DNA of 64,000 nt from an uncultured Pelagibacteraceae bacterium (lineage in GTDB: Bacteria; Pseudomonadota; Alphaproteobacteria; Pelagibacterales; Pelagibacteraceae), in contig CACIMN010000004.1 in assembly GCA_902587755.1 (NCBI GenBank), forward strand, positions 62,001-126,000, written 5' to 3'. Below the pieces are notes generated by a model. It made no database searches and was not told the DNA's origin. It saw only the letters and a list, made by a program, of their open reading frames with translations. The stretch's first letter is position 1. Each line of letters opens with the position of its first letter. Position numbers and translations under genes: made by a program. Positions 47,542-57,042 of the stretch are shown in pieces.

Positions 47542-48957
47542 TTAATCTAACTTAACACCAATATATCTTCGTTGATTTTGATTGTTATAAATTGCTAGTA
47601 AAACTGTTTTCTGATTTGAATTAAGAACTTCGTTAGTAATATTTATTAAATCGTTGGCTGTCCTAATTTTTTTCTTCTGAGCTTCAACGATGATACTATT
47701 AAGTTCTATTGAATTTACTAAGGGGCTGTTATTTGCAATTCTTGTTATTACCAAGCCTGTTGTCTGGTTTGGTAATTTTCTTTTCTTTATGTCTTCTTTA
47801 GTTAACGGTCTTACTGCAATTTTCAAACTTTCTATTATTTCACCATTATTTTGTTTTTGAGTTTCTGGATTTTTACTTATTTTAAAATCATCTGAAGTTT
47901 CTAATCTTCCTAAAATAACATTTTTAATTATCTCTTTTTTATCTCTCCAAACTTTAACTTCAACTTTTTTTCCAACTTCTGTTTTTGCTACAATTGCTGG
48001 AAGTTCTTTCATTTGATTTATTTTTTCTCCATTAAATTCTAAAATAATATCACCAGCTTGTATTCCTGCTTTTTCTGATGGACTATTTTCTGCAACACTA
48101 GCAACTAATGCTCCTCGTGCTTTGTCCAATTTTTCAACTTCAGCAATTTCTTTTGTAACATCTTGAATTCTAACACCTAGCCAACCTCTTTTTGTTTCGC
48201 CAAATTCAATTAATTGTTTAATTACGATTTGCGCGCTGTTGGATGGAATAGAGAATCCGATTCCAATCGAACCATTACGTCCAAGAATTGCTGTATTAAT
48301 TCCAATTACATTTCCTTCCATATCAAATAAAGGTCCTCCTGAATTACCTGAGTTTATCGAAGCATCTGTTTGAATAAAATCTTCATACCTTGATAAACCA
48401 ATCGATCTATTTCTTGCAGATATTATTCCTGCAGTAACAGTTCCACCTAAACCAAATGGATTTCCAATTGCTAAAACCCAATCCCCAATTCTTGCTTTAT
48501 CAGAGTCACCGAATGCAACTGGGATAAACTTTTCATCTGTTTCTAATTGTAAAACAGCAATATCCATTAAAGGATCGGCACCAAGAACATTAGCTTTAAA
48601 TTCTTGGTCACCATTTACTCTAACAATAATATCGTCAGCATTTTGGATAACATGATTATTCGTAACCACAATTCCTTTCTCGTCTATTATAAACCCAGAA
48701 CCTAAAGCAGCTGATTGTCTTTCCTGAGGTGTTCCAAATTCTTTAAACATATCTTCAAAAGGAGATCCTGGAGGAAATTGAAAAGGAAAAGGATTGGTAT
48801 TGGTTACAACTGTTGTTGTGGTGGAAATATTCACTACAGATGGCATTAATTTTTCTGCAAGCTCTGCAAAAGAAGCAGGAACTGGTTTGGAGTTTACATT
48901 TAACGAAAAGCTAAATGATATAACAAGGGTTAAGAATATAAGTTTAATCTTATTCAT
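47542..48957 (-). CDS. degP: Do/DegP-type periplasmic serine protease
   Basis: A 471-residue HtrA protein with a signal peptide (about residues 1-25), the trypsin-like domain with His in VVTNNHVI, Asp in MDIAVLQ and Ser in NSGNSGGPLFD, then PDZ1 (RGWLGVRIQDVT) and a shorter, diverged PDZ2. It degrades or refolds damaged envelope proteins. Its linkage to hflK, hflC and a DUF2065 gene is an envelope quality-control cluster. Confidence 0.94.
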   Translation of the reverse strand: MNKIKLIFLTLVISFSFSLNVNSKPVPASFAELAEKLMPSVVNISTTTTVVTNTNPFPFQFPPGSPFEDMFKEFGTPQERQSAALGSGFIIDEKGIVVTNNHVIQNADDIIVRVNGDQEFKANVLGADPLMDIAVLQLETDEKFIPVAFGDSDKARIGDWVLAIGNPFGLGGTVTAGIISARNRSIGLSRYEDFIQTDASINSGNSGGPLFDMEGNVIGINTAILGRNGSIGIGFSIPSNSAQIVIKQLIEFGETKRGWLGVRIQDVTKEIAEVEKLDKARGALVASVAENSPSEKAGIQAGDIILEFNGEKINQMKELPAIVAKTEVGKKVEVKVWRDKKEIIKNVILGRLETSDDFKISKNPETQKQNNGEIIESLKIAVRPLTKEDIKKRKLPNQTTGLVITRIANNSPLVNSIELNSIIVEAQKKKIRTANDLINITNEVLNSNQKTVLLAIYNNQNQRRYIGVKLD

Positions 48958-48958
48958 A

Positions 48959-49144
48959 TTAGCTCTTAATATAATAAATAATTATAAAACCTATCACAGC
49001 AAAAATAAGTCCCCCTGATCTAAGCTGACTATCTTTAACAAGTTCTAGTTTTTTCAACATACTTTTCATTTTTGCTGGAAATAAGGCGTACAAAATTCCC
49101 TCAATAAATAAGAAAAGACCAAAAGCTATAACTAGCTCACGCAT
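48959..49144 (-). CDS. DUF2065 family small membrane protein
   Basis: A 61-residue protein with two hydrophobic helices (about 4-20 and 42-59) separated by a short basic loop, matching DUF2065 proteins found beside hflC. Function is not known; its position between hflC and degP suggests a role in HflKC/FtsH or DegP membrane proteolysis. It starts seven bases after the hflC stop and ends one base before the degP-type start. Confidence 0.85.
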   Translation of the reverse strand: MRELVIAFGLFLFIEGILYALFPAKMKSMLKKLELVKDSQLRSGGLIFAVIGFIIIYYIKS

Positions 49145-49151
49145 TTAAAAA

Positions 49152-50024
49152 TTATTGTTGGATTTCAGGTTTTATATTTCCAAAAAATTTAAAAAATTCA
49201 CTATCAGGTGATAAAATTAAAGAAGTTTCACCGCCAATAAGGGCTTTTTCATATGCTTGCATAGCTCTATAGAAAGCAAAAAATTCTGGATCTTGGCCAA
49301 AGGCGTCAGCAAATATTTTATTTCTTTCTCCATCGCCTTCCCCTTTCATAATCTCAGATTGTTTCTGAGCATCTGCTAAGATTACTGTAACTTCTTTGTC
49401 AGCAGTTGATGTAATAGTGACAGCCATCTCTGCTCCTTTTGCTCTAAATTCTTTTGCTTCTCTCTCCCTTTCAGTTTGCATTCTTCTATAAATTGCATCA
49501 CTGTTAGCTTGGGGAAGATCTGCTCTTTTAATTCTGACATCAACAATATTTATTCCAAAGTTTTGGGCTTCATTATTTACACCTTCTTTAATTAAAGCCA
49601 TTTGCTTAGATCTATCTTTAGATAACAACGTTTGTAATTCTTCTTGACCTAATACATTTCTAATTCTTGAATTTATTATCGTAGATAATCTCGATCTTGC
49701 AACTCTTTCATTTCCAACTGAAATATAAAACTTCAATGGATCAACAATTTGAAATCTAGCAAAAGCATCAACAATTAATCTTTTCTGATCTGATGCAATA
49801 ACCTCCTCAGGTGGAGCATCTAAATTTAAAATTCTTTTATCTAAATAAACAACGTTTTGAATGAATGGAATTTTAAAGTTTAATCCTGGTTTCATTATAA
49901 TCCTTTTTGGGTCACCAAATTGAAGAATAATTGCTTGATTAACTTCTTTTACAATAATTACAGATAAAAAGGCTACAACACCAATTGCAACTAGTATTCC
50001 TGCTAATACTTTTCCAGCTTTCAT
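49152..50024 (-). CDS. hflC: FtsH modulator HflC
   Basis: A 290-residue SPFH/band 7 protein with an N-terminal membrane anchor (about 5-25), the RIIMKPGLNFKIPF segment and a C-terminal region with alternating Arg-Glu coiled coil. With HflK it forms the cage that regulates FtsH proteolysis. It starts one base after the hflK stop. Confidence 0.94.
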   Translation of the reverse strand: MKAGKVLAGILVAIGVVAFLSVIIVKEVNQAIILQFGDPKRIIMKPGLNFKIPFIQNVVYLDKRILNLDAPPEEVIASDQKRLIVDAFARFQIVDPLKFYISVGNERVARSRLSTIINSRIRNVLGQEELQTLLSKDRSKQMALIKEGVNNEAQNFGINIVDVRIKRADLPQANSDAIYRRMQTEREREAKEFRAKGAEMAVTITSTADKEVTVILADAQKQSEIMKGEGDGERNKIFADAFGQDPEFFAFYRAMQAYEKALIGGETSLILSPDSEFFKFFGNIKPEIQQ

Positions 50025-50025
50025 T

Positions 50026-51126
50026 TTAATTGGTCGCTTTCTTTTTTAATTCAGGCAAAGGTAAGTAAGGAACTACTCCTGAACCTGCATTTTTTTCTAT
50101 AATTACTTTATCTATATCAGCTAATACTTTCTCCATCGTCTCTAAATACATTCTTTCTTGAGTGACTGCTTTCGCATTTTTATACTCATTGTAAATTGCT
50201 ATAAATCTACTTGCTTCACCCTCTGCTTTTGCAACAACTTCTTTTTTGTAAGCTTCTGCAGCTTGTAAGATTTTTTGTGCTTCCCCTCGTGCTCTTGGAA
50301 TGACATCATTGGCATAAGCCTCGGCTTCGTTTTTAGATCTTTCCATATCAGCTCTTGCAGCCTGTACATCTCTAAATGCATCAATTACTTGATCAGGTGG
50401 GTCGGCTTTTTGAGTTTGAACTTGTGTAATTTGTATTCCACTTTCATAATCATCTAAAATAGTTTGAATAATTTCTTGGGTTTCGAGCTCAATTTTTGAT
50501 CTTCCTTCAGTCAAGATTGGTTGAATATCACTTTTGGCAATTACTTCTCTCATTGCAGTTTCAGCAGCTGCTTTAACTGTGCCCTCTGGATCTTGAATTT
50601 TGAATAAAAAATTACCAGCGTCTTTAATTACCCAAAATACTGAAAAGTCGATATTAACAATATTTTCATCTCCAGTTAACATCAAGCTTTCTTGTGGTAC
50701 ATCAGCAACCCCACCACCTGTGGAGAAACCACTATCTCTCTCAGATCTAAAACCAATATCCATTCGGTTAACCTTTGTAACTTTTGGAGTTTGCACAGTT
50801 TCAACAGGAAAAGGTATATGATAATTCAAACCAGGCTGTGTAGTTTTTACAAACTTACCAAATCTTAATACCACTCCTTGTTCATCTGGGAGAACTCTAT
50901 AAAGGCCACTTGCTAACCATACAAAAACTAAAACTAGTAAAATTAAACTTATTGATTTTCCTCCTGAAGTTTTTCCACCAGGTAAAAATCTTTTAATTTT
51001 ATCCTGCAAATCTCTAATTAATTCATCAACATTTGGGGGCCTGGGACCTCTGCCAGATCCATTGCCACCACCACCTCCACCAGGAGGTGCTCCCCAAGGA
51101 CTTTGGCCTTTAAAATCATCTGACAT
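50026..51126 (-). CDS. hflK: FtsH modulator HflK
   Basis: A 366-residue protein. The Gly/Pro-rich N-terminus (GAPPGGGGGGNGSGRGPR) is typical of HflK, followed by a membrane helix near 60-80 and an SPFH domain. It pairs with HflC to control FtsH. The gene is divergent from mrp with only about 50 bases between starts. Confidence 0.95.
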   Translation of the reverse strand: MSDDFKGQSPWGAPPGGGGGGNGSGRGPRPPNVDELIRDLQDKIKRFLPGGKTSGGKSISLILLVLVFVWLASGLYRVLPDEQGVVLRFGKFVKTTQPGLNYHIPFPVETVQTPKVTKVNRMDIGFRSERDSGFSTGGGVADVPQESLMLTGDENIVNIDFSVFWVIKDAGNFLFKIQDPEGTVKAAAETAMREVIAKSDIQPILTEGRSKIELETQEIIQTILDDYESGIQITQVQTQKADPPDQVIDAFRDVQAARADMERSKNEAEAYANDVIPRARGEAQKILQAAEAYKKEVVAKAEGEASRFIAIYNEYKNAKAVTQERMYLETMEKVLADIDKVIIEKNAGSGVVPYLPLPELKKKATN

Positions 51127-51177
51127 ATGTGAAAGTATATAGTGTCTTTATTACAAAAAACAAGTAATGATACTTTT

Positions 51178-52002
51178 ATGACCGATAAAAAACCTGAACT
51201 TAGTGCCGCAATGAAAAGTAAACTAGAGCCTAAAAAATTCACTAAAAATCCTATTATTGGAACTAAGTTTACAATTGCAATCTCTAGTGCAAAGGGTGGC
51301 GTTGGAAAATCCACATTTGCAACAAATCTTGCTTTAGCTTTGAAAAAAGTTGGATGTAAAGTTGGTCTTTTAGATGCAGATATTTATGGTCCATCGATTC
51401 CTAAAATGTTTAATATTAATGAAAAACCTAAAAGCGATGGTCAAAAATTAGATCCAATTACCAAATATGAGATTCAGTGTATGTCGATTGGTTTTTTAGC
51501 TGATCAACAAACTCCAATGATATGGCGTGGTCCTATGGTAACAAGTGCAATTAAAACTTTCACTCAAAAAGTTAATTGGAAAGATTTGGATTTTATTATT
51601 GTTGATATGCCACCTGGAACTGGTGACACTCAACTTACCTTTTCTCAAGAAATTAAAATGGATGGCGCAATAATTGTAAGTACACCTCAAGAAGTGGCTC
51701 TTTTAGATGTAAAAAGAGGAATTAAAATGTTTGATAAACTTGGAGTTAAAATTTTAGGCTTAGTTGATAATATGAGTTTCTTTATTGGTGATGATGGAAA
51801 AAAATATAAAATATTTGGAGAAGGTGGGGTAAAAAAAACTGCAGAGGAATTTCAAAAGGAATTTTTGGGTGAAATTCCAATAAATCCTGAAATTGGTAAA
51901 ACTGGTGATGAAGGAAAACCAATTGTAGAAGCTAGCCCTGAGCATGAAATTTCTAAAATATATTTAAATTTTGCTGAAAAAATTAAATCAACTTATCTTT
52001 AA
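51178..52002 (+). CDS. mrp: Mrp/NBP35 family iron-sulfur carrier ATPase
   Basis: A 274-residue P-loop ATPase with the deviant Walker [10 protein letters not shown] near residue 40, [26 protein letters not shown] and a Mrp-type end. It lacks an N-terminal DUF59 (MIP18) domain and the usual C-terminal CxxC is not apparent: only [14 protein letters not shown] is seen where Mrp often has NM(S)xFxCxxC. The ATG at 51178 is preferred over a GTG at 51142. The 3' end overlaps the convergent thyX by 20 bases. Confidence 0.9.
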   Translation: MTDKKPELSAAMKSKLEPKKFTKNPIIGTKFTIAISSAKGGVGKSTFATNLALALKKVGCKVGLLDADIYGPSIPKMFNINEKPKSDGQKLDPITKYEIQCMSIGFLADQQTPMIWRGPMVTSAIKTFTQKVNWKDLDFIIVDMPPGTGDTQLTFSQEIKMDGAIIVSTPQEVALLDVKRGIKMFDKLGVKILGLVDNMSFFIGDDGKKYKIFGEGGVKKTAEEFQKEFLGEIPINPEIGKTGDEGKPIVEASPEHEISKIYLNFAEKIKSTYL

Positions 52003-52930
52003 GATCAAAAGCAGTCATTAATTCATTCCACTCTCTTTTAGACAGGCCAGAACTTTCAACATCTACATTCTCACCTTTAATAAGTTTTTGAATAATTAAC
52101 TTTCCTTTTGCAGAAACCTCAGTGCCACCAACTCTATAATCCATAAAAGCATCATATGTTGTGGGAACCCACTTTTTTAGGGTATCCAGCATTATATCAG
52201 CATAAACTCTAATTTCATATTGAGCATGACTATCAGCTCTTAATCTTAAAAAATTCATTAAGTTTAGTAAATCAGTTTTCCAATACCATTGAGTATAGGT
52301 ATTTAGAGTTAAATTCATTCTTGCAAGTTCTCTTGCTAAACCTTTTTTGTTTTCGTCAATAGTTGATCCATCAAATCTTTCATTAAGCATAGTTTCATAA
52401 TTATCATAAGTTCTCTCTGCATCACTTTTCAAAAGTTCCAAAACTTCCTCTGCCTGTTTTCCTTCTAAGACATCTCCTCTACCCTGTCGGTTACTAGTTG
52501 ATTGAGCAGCTAAATTTTCTTGTGATGGCAAATAAAATTCTTTGTCTAAAATTGAATATCTAGCAGAATATTCATTAACATTTGCAGTTCTATGTCTAAT
52601 CCATTGTCTTGCAATAAATATTGGAAGCTTAACATGATATTTAATTTCACACATTTCAAATGGAGTACTGTGCCAATGCCTCATCAAATATTTTATTAAA
52701 CCTTTGTCGGTCGAAACTTGTTTGGTTCCTTTTCCATATGACACTCTAGCTGATTGAACTATTGATGTGTCATCACCCATATAATCAACAACTCTTACAA
52801 AACCATGATCTAAAGCTGGAATTGCTTCATATAGAATTTTTTCTAGCTCTGGAGCAGTAACTCTTTTAGTTTGATTGCTTTGAGATTGTTGATTTTTTAT
52901 TTCTTCTTGTTGTTCTTCAGTTAATTTCAT
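51983..52930 (-). CDS. thyX: flavin-dependent thymidylate synthase ThyX
   Basis: A 315-residue FAD enzyme with the signature [15 protein letters not shown] and the substrate-binding [20 protein letters not shown]. It methylates dUMP with methylene-THF and NADPH, so this lineage needs no ThyA-DHFR pair for this step. The ATG at 52930 (MKLTEEQ) is the right start. The frame stays open for 41 further codons, but that region is antisense to the tmRNA acceptor domain. The 3' end overlaps mrp by 20 bases. Confidence 0.95.
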   Translation of the reverse strand: MKLTEEQQEEIKNQQSQSNQTKRVTAPELEKILYEAIPALDHGFVRVVDYMGDDTSIVQSARVSYGKGTKQVSTDKGLIKYLMRHWHSTPFEMCEIKYHVKLPIFIARQWIRHRTANVNEYSARYSILDKEFYLPSQENLAAQSTSNRQGRGDVLEGKQAEEVLELLKSDAERTYDNYETMLNERFDGSTIDENKKGLARELARMNLTLNTYTQWYWKTDLLNLMNFLRLRADSHAQYEIRVYADIMLDTLKKWVPTTYDAFMDYRVGGTEVSAKGKLIIQKLIKGENVDVESSGLSKREWNELMTAFDLKDKLI

Positions 52931-52938
52931 GATTGTTA

Positions 52939-52966
52939 TTGAATCTATTGTAATTACTTTTATATT
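52939..52966 (+). promoter_or_regulatory. candidate tmRNA promoter
   Basis: TTGAAT (52939-52944) and TATATT (52961-52966) are spaced by 16 bases. Initiation would be near 52973, just before a short GTTGG/CCAAC hairpin and the acceptor piece of the permuted tmRNA. It overlaps the thyX 5' leader on the other strand. Confidence 0.45.
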
Positions 52967-52974
52967 AATAATGT

Positions 52975-53310
52975 TGGTTTTCCAACTACGACGATAAACG
53001 AATTTCGTAATAACCATTGCGGACGTGGGGGCAGTACCCACCACCTCCACCATTACAACTTATGGGGGTGAACTAGATTCGACGGGTGACTAAAGGCTAT
53101 TCTTTCGTTCGGGATTGTTCCACCGTAACGGGCTATTTTATAATTGCTAACGAAAGTTATGCACTTGCTGCCTAATTAACTTAGTTAATTAAGCAAACGG
53201 GGTCTGGGGCACCTGGCAACAGAACGCCCCTTATCATTTCCTAATTTATTGTGGTCAACGTTATTTGAAAAATACAACTAAGGGATACGGGCTTTGTTCA
53301 GAATTATTAT
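52975..53310 (+). ncRNA. ssrA: circularly permuted two-piece tmRNA
   Basis: The acceptor piece comes first: a T-arm region at about 53025-53041 and the 3' CCA at 53050-53052. After an 11-base intervening segment (53053-53063) the coding piece starts GGGGGTG at 53064. GGGGGUG pairs with CACCUCC (53042-53048), including a G3-U wobble (53066 with 53046), the alanine identity pair. The second helix is also visible: AAAGGCTATT-like bases near 53093-53105 pair with the AATAACC near 53009-53015. The tag frame at 53146-53175 reads ANESYALAA then TAA. Pseudoknot-like inverted repeats follow. Ends are approximate; the 3' end of the coding piece cannot be fixed. It rescues stalled ribosomes. Confidence 0.93.
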
Positions 53311-53317
53311 TAAATAT

Positions 53318-54244
53318 TTAGTTTAATATTTTCTTTTTTGCTTTTTCAAATTCATCTTTTGTTAATACACCACTTTTATATAAATCATTTAATTTATTAA
53401 TTTGATCTAAAATATCACTTGATAATTTTTTAGTCGATACAGAAGTTAAAGGTGATAGAGCGCTTAAATCTAGCTTATGTCTTTCTAATATTTTAATTAT
53501 ATTTTCAAATTCAATATGTCTTTTTGCTGAAATTGAAACCCATTTTTGCATAATTTTTTGATGTTCAGGATAGTTTGAAATATTATTTTTATGATATTCT
53601 GAAGTTTCTTCACTTATAAATTTATTTTTTGGTGCATTAAGTATCTTTGGATCAATTCCATATGATAATAAGTACCATTTACCTGCAGCCAATCTAGAGA
53701 AATAAGCATGAAAGCTATTTAACCCCACTCTTGGTAACTGAATATTATGATCTCTAAACCATTTTGTTACATCGGCATCAGCAATTTCTGGATCATCTGG
53801 AGTAAAAAAGTCTTTATGAACATCAGAATGATCAATTACTAAGCAATTATGTGTGCTTCCTTTTTTATAAACTTTAACAACAAAATATTCAGGGCGCTCA
53901 TAGCATCCGTCATATTTATTTTTAAAAAGTGATTCATATATTGCTTGGTTTACAAGGCTCTCATATATTCCAGCTGTTTTCATTTCAGCTATTGTAATTG
54001 TTTCTACAGCAAAATTATTTTCTAATCTAACTAAAGTATAAATCTTACTTGTAAGACCATAATAGAAATCACTGGAATTTCGTATAACTGTCCATTTACC
54101 CTCGGGCAGATTTAATTTAAATTTTTTATTCATGACAAATTGATTTTCAATTATGTCATTTACTCTGTATCTTTTAGCATTAACCTCAGTGCACATTAAT
54201 AATATAATAAAATACACAAAAATGATTGACAAAAATTTTTTCAT
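53318..54244 (-). CDS. secreted SHOCT-domain protein of unknown function
   Basis: A 308-residue protein with a signal peptide (hydrophobic residues about 5-22, cleavage probably after TEVNA) and a C-terminal SHOCT-like helix pair at about residues 280-308 (LNDLYKSGVLTKDEFEKAKK). The middle 240 residues match nothing I recognise and have several Cys. SHOCT domains are short oligomerisation-like motifs. It lies alone between tmRNA and ppdK, each transcribed independently. Confidence 0.75.
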   Translation of the reverse strand: MKKFLSIIFVYFIILLMCTEVNAKRYRVNDIIENQFVMNKKFKLNLPEGKWTVIRNSSDFYYGLTSKIYTLVRLENNFAVETITIAEMKTAGIYESLVNQAIYESLFKNKYDGCYERPEYFVVKVYKKGSTHNCLVIDHSDVHKDFFTPDDPEIADADVTKWFRDHNIQLPRVGLNSFHAYFSRLAAGKWYLLSYGIDPKILNAPKNKFISEETSEYHKNNISNYPEHQKIMQKWVSISAKRHIEFENIIKILERHKLDLSALSPLTSVSTKKLSSDILDQINKLNDLYKSGVLTKDEFEKAKKKILN

Positions 54245-54375
54245 AACTCAAGATTATCAAATTCTGAAACAGGAGTCTAAAATATTGATCTACTCTGAAG
54301 GTGTTTTTATTAGGAACCTATTTTTTCTCAAATGATCCCTTTTAAAGATGAAATTGTTAAAAATAGTACTACTTG

Positions 54376-57042
54376 TTAATTAAAGTTTTTTTTAATTTCA
54401 GCTTGAGCAGCAGCCAACCTCGCAACTGGGACTCTATAAGGTGAGCAAGATACATAATTCAATCCTATTTTAGAACAAAAAGATATACTATCAGGATCTC
54501 CTCCATGCTCTCCACAGATACCTAGCTTAAGATTTTTGTTTTGTTTTCGTCCTTTTTCTGATGCTATTTCAACTAAATCTGAAACTCCTTCATCTATTGA
54601 AACAAAAGGGTCAACAGAAAATATTTTGTTTTCTATATAATCATTTAAAAATTTACCACTATCATCTCTACTTATCCCAAAAGTAGTTTGGGTTAAATCA
54701 TTTGTTCCAAAACTAAAAAATTCAGCATGCTTTGCAATCTCTTTTGCTTTTATTGCCGCTCTAGGTAATTCAATCATAGTACCAACTAAAAATTCTATAT
54801 TTAATTTATGTTCTTGTTGAACTTGACTTGCAATTCTAATTACTAAATCTTTCATTATTTTTATCTCAGCCTCTGTGGAAACTAAAGGTATCATTATTTC
54901 TGGGAATGCAGATTTTATTTTACTTTTTTTAAGGTATGCTAAAGCTTCAAATATTGCTTTGCATTGCATTTCATAAATTTCAGGAAAAGATATTCCCAGA
55001 CGACATCCTCTATGACCTAACATAGGATTTTGCTCATGTAGTTCTTCAATTCTTGACTCAACCTCATTAATTGGGAGATTAACTATAATAGCAACCTCAT
55101 TAATTTCCTTTTCTGTACGTGGTAAAAATTCATGTAATGGTGGGTCCAATAATCTAACTGTGACTGGTAATCCACTCATGATTTTAAAAATATCTATAAA
55201 ATCTTTTCTTTGATACGGTAACAGTTTTTGTAATGCTATTGCTCTGTCTTCTTTTGTTTTAGATAATATCATTTCTCTTACAGATAAAATTCGTTCTTCA
55301 TCAAAAAACATATGTTCAGTTCTGCATAATCCAATACCCTCTGCACCAAAATCTTTTGCTGTTTTCGTGTCTTTTGGAGTTTCAGAATTTGTTCTTATTT
55401 TTAATTTTCTAAAGCTATCTGCCCAAGACATTAACTTGGAAAAATCACCAGATATTTCAGGCTTCACAGTTGAAACACTTCCAGCAATAATTCTTCCAGT
55501 TGATCCATCAATAGTGATTACGTCTCCTTCTTTAATTTCCATTGAAGAAGTCTTAAAAGATTTATTTTCATAGTTTATATCAATTTCACTTGATCCTGAT
55601 ACACATGGTCTCCCCATACCTCTTGCAACAACAGCTGCATGACTTGTCATTCCTCCTCTCGCGGTCAAAATTCCTTTAGCAGCATGCATTCCTTGTATAT
55701 CTTCTGGAGAGGTCTCTACTCTTACTAAAATTGTTTCTTGCATCATTGCATTTAGTCTTTCAGCTTCTTCTGATGTAAATACAACTTTACCACTGGCTGC
55801 ACCTGGCGATGCAGGTAATCCATTTGCTATTATATTAATTGAACTTTTTTCATCCAAAGTAGGGTGCAAAAGTGTGTCTAAAGAATTTGGGTCAATTCTT
55901 AACACAGCTTCCTTTTTAGAGATTAATTTTTCTTTAACCATATCAACTGCGATCTTGACTGCTGATTTTGCTGTTCGTTTTCCTGATCTTGTTTGAAGCA
56001 TCCATAGTTTACTATTTTCAACTGTAAACTCTACGTCTTGCATATCTTTGTAATGCATCTCTAATTTTTTCAAAATTTTTTGAAGTACTTTAAAGACTTT
56101 AGGCATAGACTCTTCCATTGATAATTCTTTTACTTTAGCATCTCTCCTAGCTTTTTTTGTTATATATTGAGGAGTCCTTGTACCCGCTACAACATCTTCC
56201 CCTTGCGCATTAATTAAATACTCACCATATATTTCATTTGATCCATCTGATGGATTTCTTGTAAACACAACTCCTGTTGCACAATCATCACCCATATTTC
56301 CAAAAACCATTGATTGAACATTTACTGCAGTTCCCCACTCGGCTGGGATTTGATTTAGTTTTCTGTAAACTTTTGCTCTATCACTCTCCCACGATAAAAA
56401 TACTGCACTTATTGCTCCTAGCAACTGTTCGTGAACATCTTGGGGAAAATCTTTTTTTGTCTTTTCTCTTACTGTTCTTTTAAAATCTTCAATTAATCCA
56501 TCCCAATCACTTTCATCTAAATCTGTATCTAACAAAACACCTTTCGTAAGTTTATAATTTTCAATTAATTCCTCAAAATGATAACCTTCTACACCCATTA
56601 CAACATTACCGTACATTTGAATGAATCTTCTATAACTGTCTTTGGCAAATCTTCCATTTAAAGTTTTAATTGCTAAAGCTTTGACTGTTTTATCGTTCAG
56701 ACCCAGATTTAGAATAGTATCCATCATACCTGGCATTGATACTCTTGCACCAGACCGCACGGACAACAAAAGTGGATTTTTTAAGTCCCCAAATTTCTTG
56801 GAAACATCTTTTTCGATTAATTTTAATTCTTTTTTAATTTGAGAAATTAAATTTTTATTTAATTTTTTTTTATCCTTATAAAAAATTTCACAAACTTTTG
56901 TAGATATTGTAAAACCAGGAGGCACTGGAAGACCCATTCTTCCCATTTCAGAGAGATTAGCACCTTTTCCTCCTAAAAAGTTTTTAGGGTTTTTAATTTT
57001 TCTACTATCCTTAGAATTAAAGTTTAATATAAGTTTTTTCAT
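54376..57042 (-). CDS. ppdK: pyruvate, phosphate dikinase
   Basis: An 888-residue PPDK with an ATP-grasp N-terminal domain (GGKGANLSEMGRMGLPVPPGFT), the swinging phosphohistidine domain with GGMTSHAAVVARGMGRPCVSG, and the PEP/pyruvate TIM barrel containing GTNDLTQTTFG and the C-terminal CGEHGGDP. It interconverts pyruvate, ATP and Pi with PEP, AMP and PPi, serving gluconeogenesis or pyrophosphate-linked glycolysis. Its ATG overlaps the glyS stop by one base, a common alphaproteobacterial arrangement. Confidence 0.97.
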   Translation of the reverse strand: MKKLILNFNSKDSRKIKNPKNFLGGKGANLSEMGRMGLPVPPGFTISTKVCEIFYKDKKKLNKNLISQIKKELKLIEKDVSKKFGDLKNPLLLSVRSGARVSMPGMMDTILNLGLNDKTVKALAIKTLNGRFAKDSYRRFIQMYGNVVMGVEGYHFEELIENYKLTKGVLLDTDLDESDWDGLIEDFKRTVREKTKKDFPQDVHEQLLGAISAVFLSWESDRAKVYRKLNQIPAEWGTAVNVQSMVFGNMGDDCATGVVFTRNPSDGSNEIYGEYLINAQGEDVVAGTRTPQYITKKARRDAKVKELSMEESMPKVFKVLQKILKKLEMHYKDMQDVEFTVENSKLWMLQTRSGKRTAKSAVKIAVDMVKEKLISKKEAVLRIDPNSLDTLLHPTLDEKSSINIIANGLPASPGAASGKVVFTSEEAERLNAMMQETILVRVETSPEDIQGMHAAKGILTARGGMTSHAAVVARGMGRPCVSGSSEIDINYENKSFKTSSMEIKEGDVITIDGSTGRIIAGSVSTVKPEISGDFSKLMSWADSFRKLKIRTNSETPKDTKTAKDFGAEGIGLCRTEHMFFDEERILSVREMILSKTKEDRAIALQKLLPYQRKDFIDIFKIMSGLPVTVRLLDPPLHEFLPRTEKEINEVAIIVNLPINEVESRIEELHEQNPMLGHRGCRLGISFPEIYEMQCKAIFEALAYLKKSKIKSAFPEIMIPLVSTEAEIKIMKDLVIRIASQVQQEHKLNIEFLVGTMIELPRAAIKAKEIAKHAEFFSFGTNDLTQTTFGISRDDSGKFLNDYIENKIFSVDPFVSIDEGVSDLVEIASEKGRKQNKNLKLGICGEHGGDPDSISFCSKIGLNYVSCSPYRVPVARLAAAQAEIKKNFN

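Noticed and set aside
53053..53320. A tRNA gene near 53030-53060 suggested by the T-arm and CCA end
   Set aside because: Those bases are the acceptor piece of the permuted tmRNA, as shown by pairing with GGGGGTG at 53064 and by the tag frame.
54245..54375. A small gene or RNA between the SHOCT protein gene and ppdK
   Set aside because: Short frames there lack start context and no stable hairpin or terminator with a T run is present.
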